From Cyanobium sp. C1_MAG_00004 (GTDB lineage: Bacteria > Cyanobacteriota > Cyanobacteriia > PCC-6307 > Cyanobiaceae): a stretch of 50,144 bases of DNA. The position numbers were made by a program, and so were the translations under genes. Position 1 is the stretch's first letter; every line of letters starts with the position of its first letter. The DNA lies in the NCBI GenBank assembly GCA_027486935.1, contig JAIXOF010000123.1, positions 1-50,144 of the forward strand, given 5' to 3'. A model generated the notes under the pieces. It searched no databases. It had not been told where the DNA came from and saw only the letters and a program-made list of their open reading frames with translations. Shown piece by piece: positions 1 to 10,701 of this stretch.

Positions 1-576
1 GGCGGCCCATCCCGACGGCCACCAGGCCTGGGGAGGCTCTTCGGCACCCTCGAGCCGCACCAGGGTTGCGGCAGGGCCAGTACCACCCCCCGCACCCAGG
101 GCCAACTTGGCGAACCGCTGCAACTGGGGCAGGGCCAGATCGGGATCACCCTCGCCGGTCAGCCGCAGGCTGCCATCGGTCAGCCGCCACAGCTGGGAGC
201 GCAGGCGGTAATCAGGCCCAAGGCGATCCAGGGCATAGGCCGTGCTGATCAGCTTCTGGTTGGACGCCGGAATCCTGGGGATCCAGCCGTTGATGTCGGC
301 CAGCAGGCGCCCGCTGGGATCGGCAACCGTCACGCTCCAGACACCTGCTTCCCCGCCCAGAAGGGCACGGAGACGCTGCTGCAGAGCAGGGCAACTGACC
401 TGATCCTGGAGCTGGGGCAGGCCGATCGGTGGGGGAGCCGCAGGCAGCGAGGCCAATGGCACCTGGGCCAGTGCCTCCGGCGATGGCACTGCAGGGCGAA
501 AGGCAGGGGTCTGGGCCCACGCCGCCGGGCTTGCTACACCGACCAGGAGCAACAACCAGCCCTGTGGTCGAGCCAT
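1..576 (-). CDS. dacB: D-alanyl-D-alanine carboxypeptidase, PBP4/DacB type (3' end outside window)
   Basis: This is the N-terminal 192 residues of a penicillin-binding carboxypeptidase/endopeptidase of peptidase family S13, which trims peptidoglycan peptides outside the plasma membrane. An ATG at 576 begins a clear signal peptide (MARPQGWLLLLVGVASPAAWA). The catalytic SxxK box is visible as SNQK, with Ser about residue 105, inside the PASNQKLISTAYALDRLG segment typical of DacB; a GEGDPDL segment typical of the family follows. The reading frame stays open to base 1, so the SxN and KTG boxes lie beyond the edge. The neighbour at 582-1112 is on the same strand, 5 bases upstream, so the two are probably cotranscribed. 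Confidence 0.87.
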   Translation of the reverse strand, partial: MARPQGWLLLLVGVASPAAWAQTPAFRPAVPSPEALAQVPLASLPAAPPPIGLPQLQDQVSCPALQQRLRALLGGEAGVWSVTVADPSGRLLADINGWIPRIPASNQKLISTAYALDRLGPDYRLRSQLWRLTDGSLRLTGEGDPDLALPQLQRFAKLALGAGGGTGPAATLVRLEGAEEPPQAWWPSGWAA

Positions 577-581
577 AACGC

Positions 582-1112
582 TCAGGAGGCTCCGAGTTGA
601 AGACCGGTCACGGTGCCCAGCACCCTGAAGGTCTCGCCCTCGAGCTCAACCGGAGCGCCAATCTTGATCGTCTGGTTGCCGAAGACCACACCACCACCGG
701 TCTTGCGACCCTGGCCCTTGAGCACGAAGCGGGCATCCAGGGTCGGAAGCACCTGCTGATTGGGATCGGCTGCAGTGACCACGGTGCCGTTGGGCTGCAC
801 CGCAGTCAGTCGACGGGTCAGGGGGATGACCTGCTCCAGGGAGACGGTTCCATGGGGCTGGTTGCGAATGACGATCGCCAACTTGCCGCTGCTGCGAGCC
901 GAGGCGACGATCCCAGCGGGATCGGCCACGGGAACGCCACGCACATCAACCAGAACCTGGACGGGCTGCAGGCCGCCGGTGGCCTGGGCGACCGCATTGC
1001 TGAGCTTGGGACTCCAGACCACACCAATGGCTGCCAGAGCGACGGCGGCGCCGGCTCCCAGGTCGACCCAGCTCCAGGAACGCGTGCGACCAGCTTGGGG
1101 AGCAGACGCCAT
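582..1112 (-). CDS. DUF4330 family membrane-anchored protein
   Basis: This 176-residue protein resembles the cyanobacterial DUF4330 family, whose function is not established. A short basic N-terminus (residues 1-15) is followed by one hydrophobic segment (about 17-35) that would act as a membrane anchor or uncleaved signal. The rest is a soluble beta-rich domain with repeated short valine-rich strands and a C-terminal part (ETFRVLGTVTGLQL) typical of the family. It lies 5 bases upstream of the dacB start in the same direction, suggesting a shared transcript and possibly an envelope role, though that is inference from context only. Confidence 0.7.
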   Translation of the reverse strand: MASAPQAGRTRSWSWVDLGAGAAVALAAIGVVWSPKLSNAVAQATGGLQPVQVLVDVRGVPVADPAGIVASARSSGKLAIVIRNQPHGTVSLEQVIPLTRRLTAVQPNGTVVTAADPNQQVLPTLDARFVLKGQGRKTGGGVVFGNQTIKIGAPVELEGETFRVLGTVTGLQLGAS

Positions 1113-1172
1113 GACCGCCTATGCAATGAGCGGCAGTGTACGGAGCCCGACGGCTGCCGACCAGGGGCCGGG

Positions 1173-1865
1173 TCAGTTGCGCAGGCCTTCGAGCAAGGCA
1201 TCAACGGCGCGCAGGGTGCCTCCCAGGCCGGTGCCACCGTCACCGCCGAGGGCAGCGGCAATCGCCTCGTTGTCGGGCTTGAGCTCGGAACTGGCCAGCA
1301 GCCTGTATCCATCGGAATCCTGGCGATACAGCTCCCAGGGGCCGGGACAGGCCCTGCGCAGGGCACCACCGGCCAGCGGCTGCAGCGCATAGGCGCTCTG
1401 CCAGGTGGCCACGAACCCTTTGCGGCGCTCACGGGCGACGCTGCCGATGCCCACGGCCGCGTCCTCGAGCCGCCCGTTGACCATCACCACTGCGCCGCGG
1501 TGGCCCTGGCAGACGCTCTCAAATGTCTCGTAATCGGCCGCCGTTGGATTGACCGCCAGCAGAATCCCCTGGCTGGGTTCCTCGCTCTGGCGCTGCTGTA
1601 GCTGACGCAGATCAAGCACCTGCTGCGCACGGTCAGGGGCGTCACGCCGGGCCAGGGCTGCGCCGCCGGCATCGGCGAAGACCAGCGTGACGTCCTGTTG
1701 CTGGGACAAGCGCTCGAACAGGCGCAGCACCGGGGGTAGCAGCCGCAGTCCTTCAAAACGCCATTCGACGGTCCAGCGGCCGGCGGCATCGGCGGCCAGG
1801 GCCGCAACGACGGCCTGCAGGGTCTGCTCCTCGGCGGCGTGCAGGTCGGCAGGCAGCATGGTCAT
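1173..1865 (-). CDS. DUF1995 domain protein
   Basis: About 230 residues, resembling DUF1995 proteins found in cyanobacteria and plastids, whose biochemical role is unknown. The start chosen is the ATG at 1865 (MTMLPADLHAAEEQTLQ), because extending to 1907 would add an unconserved basic stretch and overlap the cysteine desulfurase gene. Family-like features are the N-terminal LPADLHAAEEQ segment, a central VFADAGGAALARRD region and the segment ILLAVNPTAADYETFESVC, which resembles the nucleotide-fold part of the family. No membrane segment is seen. The product is probably soluble and cytoplasmic. Confidence 0.7.
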   Translation of the reverse strand: MTMLPADLHAAEEQTLQAVVAALAADAAGRWTVEWRFEGLRLLPPVLRLFERLSQQQDVTLVFADAGGAALARRDAPDRAQQVLDLRQLQQRQSEEPSQGILLAVNPTAADYETFESVCQGHRGAVVMVNGRLEDAAVGIGSVARERRKGFVATWQSAYALQPLAGGALRRACPGPWELYRQDSDGYRLLASSELKPDNEAIAAALGGDGGTGLGGTLRAVDALLEGLRN

Positions 1866-1885
1866 GGCGGCGACACGGGCCGACC

Positions 1886-3067
1886 TTAGGGAGCGGCAGC
1901 CCCGCAACTGGCCATGGCCCGCTCGAGAGCCAGGGGCACCCGTTCCAGCTGGGAGGCCTCAAGCCAGCTGCCCAGGCTGAGCCTCAGGCCGGAAGCAGCC
2001 TGGGACCGATCCCATCCCATGGCCAGGAGCACCGGACTGGGTTCGGCCCGACCGCTGCCGCCGCTGCAGGCCGAACCGCTGCTGACAGCCACCCCCTCGT
2101 TCCAGAGGGCGCGCACCAGTTTGCGCCCATCCAGGGGTCGCCCCTGTCCATCGCTCAGCAACAGGCTGATGTGATGGGGCAGGCGCGGTTGACGGGTTGG
2201 ATCGGGGCCGCTGAGCCGCACGCCCGGCAACGCCAGCAGATCATGCAACAGGTGATCGCGCGACGCCTCAAGACGTTGGCTGGTGCCATCGAGCTGATGG
2301 CGCCGCGCTGCCGCCAGGGCCGCCGCGAAGCCGGCGGCCAGCACCACCGGTTCGGTACCGGCCCGCTGGCCGCGCTCCTGTCCACCGCCGCCCAGCAGGG
2401 GCTCAAGCCTGAGCCCAGGCCGCACCAGCAACGCACCAACGCCCCTGGGACCACCCAGTTTGTGGGCGCTGAGACTGACCAGATCCAGGCCCAGCTCGTC
2501 CATGGCGATCGGTCGGTGGGGGGCCAGCTGCACCGCATCGGTATGGAGCAGAACGCCGGCCTGGCGGCACAGCTGGGCGATCGTCGTCAGCGGTTGGATC
2601 GATCCCACCTCACTCTGGGCGGCGATCACCGAGACCAGCCGTGTCGGTGGATGCAGCAGGCTCTCCAGAACGCCGAGATCCAACAGTCCCGTCGGGCCGA
2701 CGGGGATGGGCTCAACCTGCCAGCCCTGGCGTTGAAGCTGGGCAGCCGCAGCGTTCACCGCCGGATGTTCGACCGCTGAAATCAGCAATCGCCCCACGGG
2801 CAGGGTTGCGGCGGCCCCCAGCAGGGCCAGATGGACCGACTCTGTGGCACCGGAGCAGAAGCGGATCGCTTCGGCGCCGGTGCCCAGGCTGGAGGCCAGG
2901 CTGTGGCGGGACCGCTCCAGGGATTCGGCTGCTGACAGACCAAATCCGTGCAGGCTGGAGGGATTGGCCCAGGCCAATTGGCGGGCTGCCTCCATCGCCT
3001 CATGGGCAACCTGCGCCAGCGGGGTCGTGGCACAGGCATCCAGGTACAGCGGCGCCTCAGCCACCAC
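1886..3067 (-). CDS. Cysteine desulfurase (NifS/IscS family)
   Basis: A PLP-dependent aminotransferase-fold enzyme that removes sulfur from cysteine to supply Fe-S cluster or thio-cofactor assembly. YLDACATTPL near the N-terminus, ANPSSLHGFG, SGATESVHLAL, HTDAVQ and the PLP-lysine box SLSAHKLGGPRG are all present in order. The active-site loop cysteine is seen as SSGSACSGG near the C-terminus. An ATG at 3112 would add an unconserved 15-residue lead inside dapF; GTG at 3067, directly before VAEAPLYLDACATTPL, is a better start and overlaps dapF by only 11 bases, consistent with translational coupling. It could equally be called an IscS- or NifS-like protein; which target it feeds cannot be told from sequence. 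Confidence 0.85.
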   Translation of the reverse strand: MVAEAPLYLDACATTPLAQVAHEAMEAARQLAWANPSSLHGFGLSAAESLERSRHSLASSLGTGAEAIRFCSGATESVHLALLGAAATLPVGRLLISAVEHPAVNAAAAQLQRQGWQVEPIPVGPTGLLDLGVLESLLHPPTRLVSVIAAQSEVGSIQPLTTIAQLCRQAGVLLHTDAVQLAPHRPIAMDELGLDLVSLSAHKLGGPRGVGALLVRPGLRLEPLLGGGGQERGQRAGTEPVVLAAGFAAALAAARRHQLDGTSQRLEASRDHLLHDLLALPGVRLSGPDPTRQPRLPHHISLLLSDGQGRPLDGRKLVRALWNEGVAVSSGSACSGGSGRAEPSPVLLAMGWDRSQAASGLRLSLGSWLEASQLERVPLALERAMASCGAAAP

Positions 3068-4178
3068 CCACAAACCTGGCGCGGGTTCGACTCTCGAGCG
3101 AGTCACTAGCAAGGTTCAACAGGTCGTCCAGGGAGCTGCGCTCCAGCAGGGCCATGGCCCGGGCGCGGGCCTCGGCGCTGGGACAGGCGTCGGGCCGGAT
3201 GCAGCCGTTGACGCAGACCGTGGCGCAATCCACCGCCATCGCCTGCACTGGAACGACAGCTGCAGCTGCATCGGCATTGGTGGCGGCTGGGGCATCAGCA
3301 GAAACGGGCTCTTCACCCCACAGCTCCGGTGTCACCAGGCCGTCAAAGACCGCCACCGCGGGGCCGCTCATCCAGACCGAACTGCCGGGATCGCCGTCCC
3401 AGGCAATGCCGAGGGGGCCACCGGGCAGGTCGACCCGCGCCTGACTCGAGCACAGCCCCAGCAGTCGGCAGGCCACCAGGGTGGCGCAGGCCCCCGTTCC
3501 GCAGGCCAGGGTGGGGCCGGCACCCCGCTCCCACACCCGCATGCGCAGGTGGCTGGGATTCAGCACCTGAACGAAATGCACATTGGTGCGGGCCGGGAAC
3601 GCCGGGTGGACCTCGAGTGCTGCACCCAGGCCCTCGAGATCAACGGCATCAACATCATCAACAGGAATCACCACATGGGGATTGCCCATGCCGGCGGCGG
3701 CCACCTGCAGGGTGTTGCCATTCACCTCGAGGCTGCCCTGAGGCAACCCGGCCGGGCCGACCTCGAGCGTCGTGGGAATCGCTTCAGGACGCAGGAACGG
3801 CGCACCCATGTCGACCCTGATCGTGCCGTCGGCCTGCAACTCAGGCACGATCCGTCCTGCAAGGGTCTCGACCTGCCAGCGTTGACCCGGTCCGTCGCCA
3901 TCGCTGTCGGCCAGAAAACGGGCCAGACAGCGGATGCCGTTGCCGCACATCTCCGGCTCGCTGCCATCGGCGTTGAAGATGCGCATGCGCACATCGCCAC
4001 CGACCTGCGGTGGCAGAGCCAGGATCACCCCATCGGCCCCAACACCGAAACGCCGATCGCACAGGCGCTGGACCCGTTCGGCAGTCAGCTGGTCCATGGT
4101 CGTCGCGGTTTCCTCCGCGCGGGCGTCAACCATCAGAAAGTCATTGCCCAGACCGTGATATTTGCTGAAATGGAACAC
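3057..4178 (-). CDS. dapF: Diaminopimelate epimerase with a cysteine-rich C-terminal extension
   Basis: DapF converts LL- to meso-diaminopimelate for lysine and peptidoglycan synthesis. A GTG start at 4178 gives FHFSKYHGLGNDF, the family N-terminus; the longer reading to 4295 would run antisense through hfq and is rejected. Both catalytic cysteine boxes are present, EMCGNGIRC and ACGTGACA. At about 373 residues it is roughly 80-90 longer than the usual 270-290. The excess is C-terminal: an Ala-rich linker and then a domain with C-x3-C-x3-C-x5-C spacing (DCATVCVNGCIRPDACPS) followed by a helical segment. The gene overlaps the cysteine desulfurase downstream by 11 bases. The divergent hfq neighbour is a known conserved arrangement in cyanobacteria. 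Confidence 0.92.
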   Translation of the reverse strand: MFHFSKYHGLGNDFLMVDARAEETATTMDQLTAERVQRLCDRRFGVGADGVILALPPQVGGDVRMRIFNADGSEPEMCGNGIRCLARFLADSDGDGPGQRWQVETLAGRIVPELQADGTIRVDMGAPFLRPEAIPTTLEVGPAGLPQGSLEVNGNTLQVAAAGMGNPHVVIPVDDVDAVDLEGLGAALEVHPAFPARTNVHFVQVLNPSHLRMRVWERGAGPTLACGTGACATLVACRLLGLCSSQARVDLPGGPLGIAWDGDPGSSVWMSGPAVAVFDGLVTPELWGEEPVSADAPAATNADAAAAVVPVQAMAVDCATVCVNGCIRPDACPSAEARARAMALLERSSLDDLLNLASDSLESRTRARFVGGG

Positions 4179-4211
4179 GAGGCCAGGGTGTTGAGCTGAT
4201 TCCTTGATCCT

Positions 4212-4451
4212 ATGAACAGCTCCTTTGATCGCCGAGCCCCGACGCTGGACACCACCCAGCCGGGGATCCGCCACATTCAGGATCTGATCCGCCACACCAC
4301 GCCGGTGCGGCTTCTACTCAGCACAGGGGACTCCCTGGAGGGCATCCTGCGCTGGCAGGACCTGCGCTACCTGGCCCTGTGTCCTGGCGAGGATCAGCCG
4401 CTGACCCTGATCAACCGTGAGGCTGTGGTCCTGATCCGATCACTGCTCTGA
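4212..4451 (+). CDS. hfq: Cyanobacterial Hfq-like RNA-binding protein
   Basis: A 79-residue Sm-fold protein matching the divergent cyanobacterial Hfq, which forms hexamers and in Synechocystis acts with the type IV pilus base rather than as a classic sRNA chaperone. Recognisable features are the N-terminal helix ([19 protein letters not shown]), Sm1 strand [15 protein letters not shown] and Sm2-like [16 protein letters not shown]. The divergent dapF starts 33 bases away, the neighbourhood typical of cyanobacterial hfq. leuS starts 7 bases downstream on the same strand, so hfq and leuS may share a transcript. Confidence 0.85.
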   Translation: MNSSFDRRAPTLDTTQPGIRHIQDLIRHTTPVRLLLSTGDSLEGILRWQDLRYLALCPGEDQPLTLINREAVVLIRSLL

Positions 4452-4458
4452 GGACCCT

Positions 4459-7125
<2,667 letters not shown>

Positions 7126-7728
7126 TCAGACGCTGCGCATCAACCTCCTGAACGTGAGGTTGATGCGCAGCGACTGAACCCGCCGCCGGCGGGGCAGTTC
7201 GTGCAGCCAGTGCTGCTGGGTCGGAGCATCCATCACCAGCAGATCGCCGTGGCCAAGCTCCAGGTTCAGGGCGTCAGAACCCGCCGCCAACGGTGACCTC
7301 GGTTTGGGTTTGAAGCGCAGGGTGCGACTGGCCCCCAGGCTGATCGAGACGATCGAGGCGTCCGGCACCAACTCGGGCTCATCGTCGGCGTGGCACCCCA
7401 TGGCGTCGTTGCCATCGCGGTAGTGGTTGAGCAACAGGGCATTGAGCTCATGGCCGCAGAGGCTCTCAAGCCGCTGCCGCAACGGTGCCAGGCAGGCCAA
7501 CCAGGGCACTGGCTGCTGCTCGATGCCGCTGTACCGGTAGTGACACCCCGGATCTGCCATCCAGCAGGTCAGACGGGGCAGATCATGGGTGCGGCCAAAC
7601 AGGGTGATCGCCTCCTGCTTCCAGGGAACCTGGTGGCGCAGCTCGGCCAACCAGGCATCCGCATCGGCGAGCCAACCCGGCCAGTGTCGCAAGCTCAGCC
7701 CAGGACGCTGCGGATTGATCGCTTGCAA
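7126..7728 (-). CDS. AlkB-like 2-oxoglutarate/Fe(II) dioxygenase
   Basis: A 200-residue enzyme of the AlkB superfamily, most like the ALKBH2-type group that repairs alkylated bases by oxidative demethylation. The iron ligands read as His113-x-Asp115 in GCHADDEPEL and His176 in HWLHELP. The 2-oxoglutarate and nucleotide contacts are suggested by RINLTFRR (Arg188, Arg194) at the C-terminus. LLNHYRDGNDAMG before the HxD box is characteristic. The substrate could be DNA, RNA or a protein; sequence alone does not settle it. The last codons lie inside a perfect 17-base inverted repeat shared with the leuS terminator region. Confidence 0.85.
   Translation of the reverse strand: MQAINPQRPGLSLRHWPGWLADADAWLAELRHQVPWKQEAITLFGRTHDLPRLTCWMADPGCHYRYSGIEQQPVPWLACLAPLRQRLESLCGHELNALLLNHYRDGNDAMGCHADDEPELVPDASIVSISLGASRTLRFKPKPRSPLAAGSDALNLELGHGDLLVMDAPTQQHWLHELPRRRRVQSLRINLTFRRLMRSV
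7131..7172. terminator. Perfect 17-bp inverted repeat at the leuS/alkB convergent junction
   Basis: CGCTGCGCATCAACCTC (7131-7147) is followed by an 8-base loop and its exact reverse complement (7156-7172). It lies 6 bases past the leuS stop and inside the last codons of the AlkB-like gene. There is no T-run on either side, so it is not a textbook intrinsic terminator, but it would form a stable hairpin in both transcripts and could act as a bidirectional terminator or 3'-end stabiliser. Confidence 0.6.
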
Positions 7729-7745
7729 GGCCAGGGTCTCACAAC

Positions 7746-7770
7746 AAAAACCCCCAGCTGAGCCGGGGGT
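7746..7770 (-). terminator. Intrinsic terminator of the HLIP gene
   Basis: On the minus strand a GC-rich stem (ACCCCC paired with GGGGGT, loop GGCTCAGCT) is followed by a run of five T. It sits 44 bases past the stop of the HLIP gene at 7814-7957 and before the AlkB-like gene, so the HLIP is probably monocistronic. Confidence 0.75.
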
Positions 7771-7813
7771 CGGTGTTCAAAAGAGGTCTCAGGACCCTTG
7801 TCCAAGGCAGGAA

Positions 7814-7957
7814 TCAGCCGAGGCCGATCTGGCCGAGGATGCCTTGACCGGTCAGCAGTTCGGTGGCCAGACCGATGACGAAGCCCATCATGGCCAGGCG
7901 ACCATTCCAGGTCTCGGCGAAAGCGACAAAACCGAAGCGGGTGTTGGAATCAGCCAT
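7814..7957 (-). CDS. High-light-inducible protein (HLIP), 47 residues
   Basis: A single-helix member of the chlorophyll a/b-binding-like family that binds pigments and protects photosystem assembly under light stress in the thylakoid membrane. It reads MADSNTRFGFVAFAETWNGR, then LAMMGFVIGLATELLTGQGI and a short tail ending QIGLG. The diagnostic chlorophyll-binding signature E-x-x-N-G-R-x-A-M-x-G-F is complete (Glu15 to Phe26). The gene has its own terminator downstream. It is too short to appear in a length-filtered gene list but the motif makes it secure. Confidence 0.92.
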   Translation of the reverse strand: MADSNTRFGFVAFAETWNGRLAMMGFVIGLATELLTGQGILGQIGLG

Positions 7958-8074
7958 GGTCGAGTTCGTTAGTGACGAAACTTGAAGGAAGTGTAACGGG
8001 TTGTGAAAGCGGCTGGGTGTGCCAAGCGCTACGTACGAGTTCGGTTATCCGCCACACCCAAGCCCGGAACGGGG

Positions 8075-9685
8075 TCAGCGGCGGCTGAACACAAGCGTCG
8101 CTGGTTGCCCCCAGTCACCCGAAGCCTCATACCCACGCGCGTTGTGGCAGAGGTGCCTGAGGATCCAGAACAGAGCCTCGGGGGATTCGGGTGCTTCAGC
8201 ACCAAGATCCTGCAGCAGTCCCTCAAGGCTGCGGGACTGGCCGTCGGCCAGACACTGTTCGACCCGCTCCTGCAGGGCCAGGATCGTCGCTGCCGCTTTC
8301 TTGCCGGCTTCCACCCCAGGCTGGTGGTAGGCATTGATGTTGACGAGCTCGCCGTAGAGACCGACCGCCCGCTCAAACAGGGCGATCAACGCACCGAGGC
8401 TGCGCTCATCGAAGACCTGCATCGTGATCGTCAGACTCTGGCGACCGCCCTCGAGCAGGGCTGTGCGGGTCCCCTGCAGAAAACCGTCGAGAAAATCGGC
8501 TGGATGCTCACCATCCACGGCCTGAATGTCGCTGGGATCCTCAAGGGCCTCGACAAAGGTCACGAAGAAGTTGTCGACCCCATCCCGCAGCTGCTGAACG
8601 TAGGCATGTTGATCGGTGGAGCCCTTGTTGCCGTAGACGGCAATGCCCTGGTGCACCACCTGACCCTCCCGGTCCAGTTTCTTGCCCAGGCTTTCCATCA
8701 CCAGCTGCTGCAGATAGCGGCTGAAGACCTCAAGCCGGTCCCGGTAGGGCAGGACCACCATGTCCCGCTGGCCCTTGCCACCCCCGGCGGCATACCAGCT
8801 GGCGGCGAGCAGGGCAGCCGGGTTGCCCTCCAACGTCGGGTTGCGGGTCAGGCGATCCATCGCCGCTGCACCGTTGAGAAAGGCGCGCTGATCAGCCCCG
8901 ATCAATGCGGCGGGCAGCAGCCCCACGGCGCCCATGACGCTGGTGCGACCACCGACCCAGTCGGGCAGGTCAAAACGCTCAAGCCATCCCTGGTCAGCTG
9001 CCAACTGATCGAGATGGCTGCCGGCCATGGTCACCGCCACCGCCTGAGCGGGCCAGTTGCCGCCAATGGCCTCCAGGCGGGCACGGGCCTGCTCCATGCC
9101 GATGCGGGGTTCGGGTGTGCCGCCTGACTTGCTGACGACGATCACCAGGGTGGTGAGCAGACGTTCACCGATGGCCGCCAGGGTGCGGCTCATGCCATCG
9201 GGGTCGACGTTGTCAAAGAAATGGAACGGAAGTCCGCGGCCCTCCTCATGCAGGGAGCGGATCATCAGCAGCGGGCCAAGGCCAGAGCCGCCGATGCCGA
9301 TCCACAACACATCGGTGAACGGGCGCCCCCCTGGAGCCTGGATGCTTCCCGCCAGCACCTGCTTTCCGAAGGCTTCGATGCGGGCGATCTCACTGCTGAT
9401 GTGGGCGCCCGTGTCCGGATCAGGGGCCAGCTCGGGGGCGCGCAGCCAGTAATGGCCGACCATGCGCTGTTCGTCAGCATTGGCCAGTGCCCCACCCTCA
9501 AGCGCAGCCATGGCGTCGAAGGCCGCTGCAAATCGGGGGCGCAGCTGCTCGAGCTGGGCAGGGCCGAGCGCCATCCGGCTGACGTCGAGCCAGAAACCCA
9601 GATCCCCGTTGAACCAGAGCAGTTCGCAGAACCGGTCCCACTGTTGAGCAGGACTCGAACTGAAGGGATCAGCGGCCAGGGACAT
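8075..9685 (-). CDS. pgi: Glucose-6-phosphate isomerase
   Basis: Interconverts glucose-6-phosphate and fructose-6-phosphate in glycolysis, gluconeogenesis and the oxidative pentose phosphate pathway. The start is taken as ATG 9685 (MSLAADPFSSSPAQQWDRF); an ATG at 9703 adds six residues that overlap a repeated motif. Family features in order are LWIGIGGSGLGP, VVSKSGGTPEP, the signature VGGRTSVMGAVGLLPAAL, HQGIAVYGNKGSTDQHAY and LVNINAYHQPGVEAGKKAA with the catalytic lysine. About 536 residues, normal for cyanobacterial Pgi. Transcription is away from the lysozyme-like gene at 9817, and a 17-base direct repeat lies just upstream of the start. Confidence 0.95.
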   Translation of the reverse strand: MSLAADPFSSSPAQQWDRFCELLWFNGDLGFWLDVSRMALGPAQLEQLRPRFAAAFDAMAALEGGALANADEQRMVGHYWLRAPELAPDPDTGAHISSEIARIEAFGKQVLAGSIQAPGGRPFTDVLWIGIGGSGLGPLLMIRSLHEEGRGLPFHFFDNVDPDGMSRTLAAIGERLLTTLVIVVSKSGGTPEPRIGMEQARARLEAIGGNWPAQAVAVTMAGSHLDQLAADQGWLERFDLPDWVGGRTSVMGAVGLLPAALIGADQRAFLNGAAAMDRLTRNPTLEGNPAALLAASWYAAGGGKGQRDMVVLPYRDRLEVFSRYLQQLVMESLGKKLDREGQVVHQGIAVYGNKGSTDQHAYVQQLRDGVDNFFVTFVEALEDPSDIQAVDGEHPADFLDGFLQGTRTALLEGGRQSLTITMQVFDERSLGALIALFERAVGLYGELVNINAYHQPGVEAGKKAAATILALQERVEQCLADGQSRSLEGLLQDLGAEAPESPEALFWILRHLCHNARGYEASGDWGQPATLVFSRR

Positions 9686-9693
9686 GGGAGCTT

Positions 9694-9761
9694 GCAACGG
9701 CACAGTCCCCAGAACCTATCGGTGATTGCCCCCGTTGGCAGCACGCAACGACACAGTCCCC
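9694..9761. repeat. 17-bp direct repeat upstream of pgi
   Basis: GCAACGGCACAGTCCCC (9694-9710) and GCAACGACACAGTCCCC (9745-9761) match at 16 of 17 bases and start 51 bases apart. They lie in the divergent control region between pgi and the 9817 gene. The nearer copy is only 9 bases from the pgi start codon, so it would be in the pgi leader. Possible operator pair or a small local duplication. Confidence 0.5.
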
Positions 9762-9816
9762 CTTAATCGATGGTTCGACACCGTCGCGTCGGGGCGCTGG
9801 CGCATCTGCTCCGCTG

Positions 9817-10701
9817 TTGCGTTTGTTGAAGTTGTGCAACCATGGGAGCGTCCACGGCATTGCGCCACTGCAGATGTTGCGACCGACCGCGCTTCTGGGT
9901 CTGTGGCGGAGCTGCTCATGGCATCGCCGTGCCTACCTGTTGACCACCCTCGGGTTCCTGCTGGTCCATCAGGGCTTTCAGAACTTTCAACAGACAACCC
10001 TGCTCACCGACCCAGGTCTGGTCGGCAGCATCAGCAGTACCGAAGGCGGCCAGACGGCTGACCCCCTTGAGTTCAGCCCTGCTGAATTAAGGACACTGCA
10101 TCGCCGCTTTGGTGTCCACGGACCTCAGCCTCGGCTGGCCCAGTTGTTCACCGCCGGGCTGGATCAACTCGAACCCCTGCGGGCCGTCACCCTCTCCCGT
10201 CTCGAGGATCTGCGCCCGATCGTGTTGCGCGAAAGCCGCCGCCATCGGATCAACCCAATGCTGGTGATGGCCGTGTTGTTTGATGAGATGCAACACGCCA
10301 AACCGGGTGAGGCCCATCCGCTGGCTGCCCAGTCCGGACTGTTCAGCACTCTGGGGCCAGCCCAGCTGGGGATCGGAGAGATGGTTCACCAGGGGCTGTT
10401 GCCCGAACGCGCCAGCGATCAGCAGTTACAACAGGCACGCACCCGACTGCTGGATCCCGAGTTCAACGTGACCCTGCTGGTGGGCAAGTTCGCGCGTCTG
10501 CGCGATGAACTGGGTTACAGCCGAACGTCGGTGTTAAATGCCAGCCTCAGTCCCCGCGAGGCCAAATCACTGGCGGTGCTGGCCTACCTGCACAACGGCA
10601 AGCTCGACTATCCGCGCCGGGTGTTGCGCTACATGCAGGACGCCGAATTGCATGCCCTGCTCTACGGCAAGCGCAAGCTGGCTACGACAGCGGTGATCTG
10701 A
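9817..10701 (+). CDS. Lysozyme-like/lytic-transglycosylase-like protein, uncharacterised
   Basis: A 294-residue protein not firmly assignable. Residues about 35-55 form one hydrophobic segment (AYLLTTLGFLLVHQGF), a signal anchor. The core has ILRE-type segments (PIVLRESRRHRINPMLVMAVLFDE) followed by LGPAQLGIGEMVH and a helical C-terminus, an order that recalls goose-lysozyme or transglycosylase folds, where the Glu in a RESRRHRINP-like segment would be catalytic. This is pattern similarity only. The ATG at 9874 (MLRPTALLG) is an alternative start. The last 20 bases overlap the 3' end of the convergent amidase, another peptidoglycan enzyme, which mildly supports a cell-wall role. Confidence 0.6.
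   Translation: MRLLKLCNHGSVHGIAPLQMLRPTALLGLWRSCSWHRRAYLLTTLGFLLVHQGFQNFQQTTLLTDPGLVGSISSTEGGQTADPLEFSPAELRTLHRRFGVHGPQPRLAQLFTAGLDQLEPLRAVTLSRLEDLRPIVLRESRRHRINPMLVMAVLFDEMQHAKPGEAHPLAAQSGLFSTLGPAQLGIGEMVHQGLLPERASDQQLQQARTRLLDPEFNVTLLVGKFARLRDELGYSRTSVLNASLSPREAKSLAVLAYLHNGKLDYPRRVLRYMQDAELHALLYGKRKLATTAVI

Noticed and set aside
8003-9127. Long plus-strand open frame of 374 codons opposite pgi
   Set aside because: It is antisense to a strongly supported pgi, has no recognisable motif, and long antisense frames are common at this GC.
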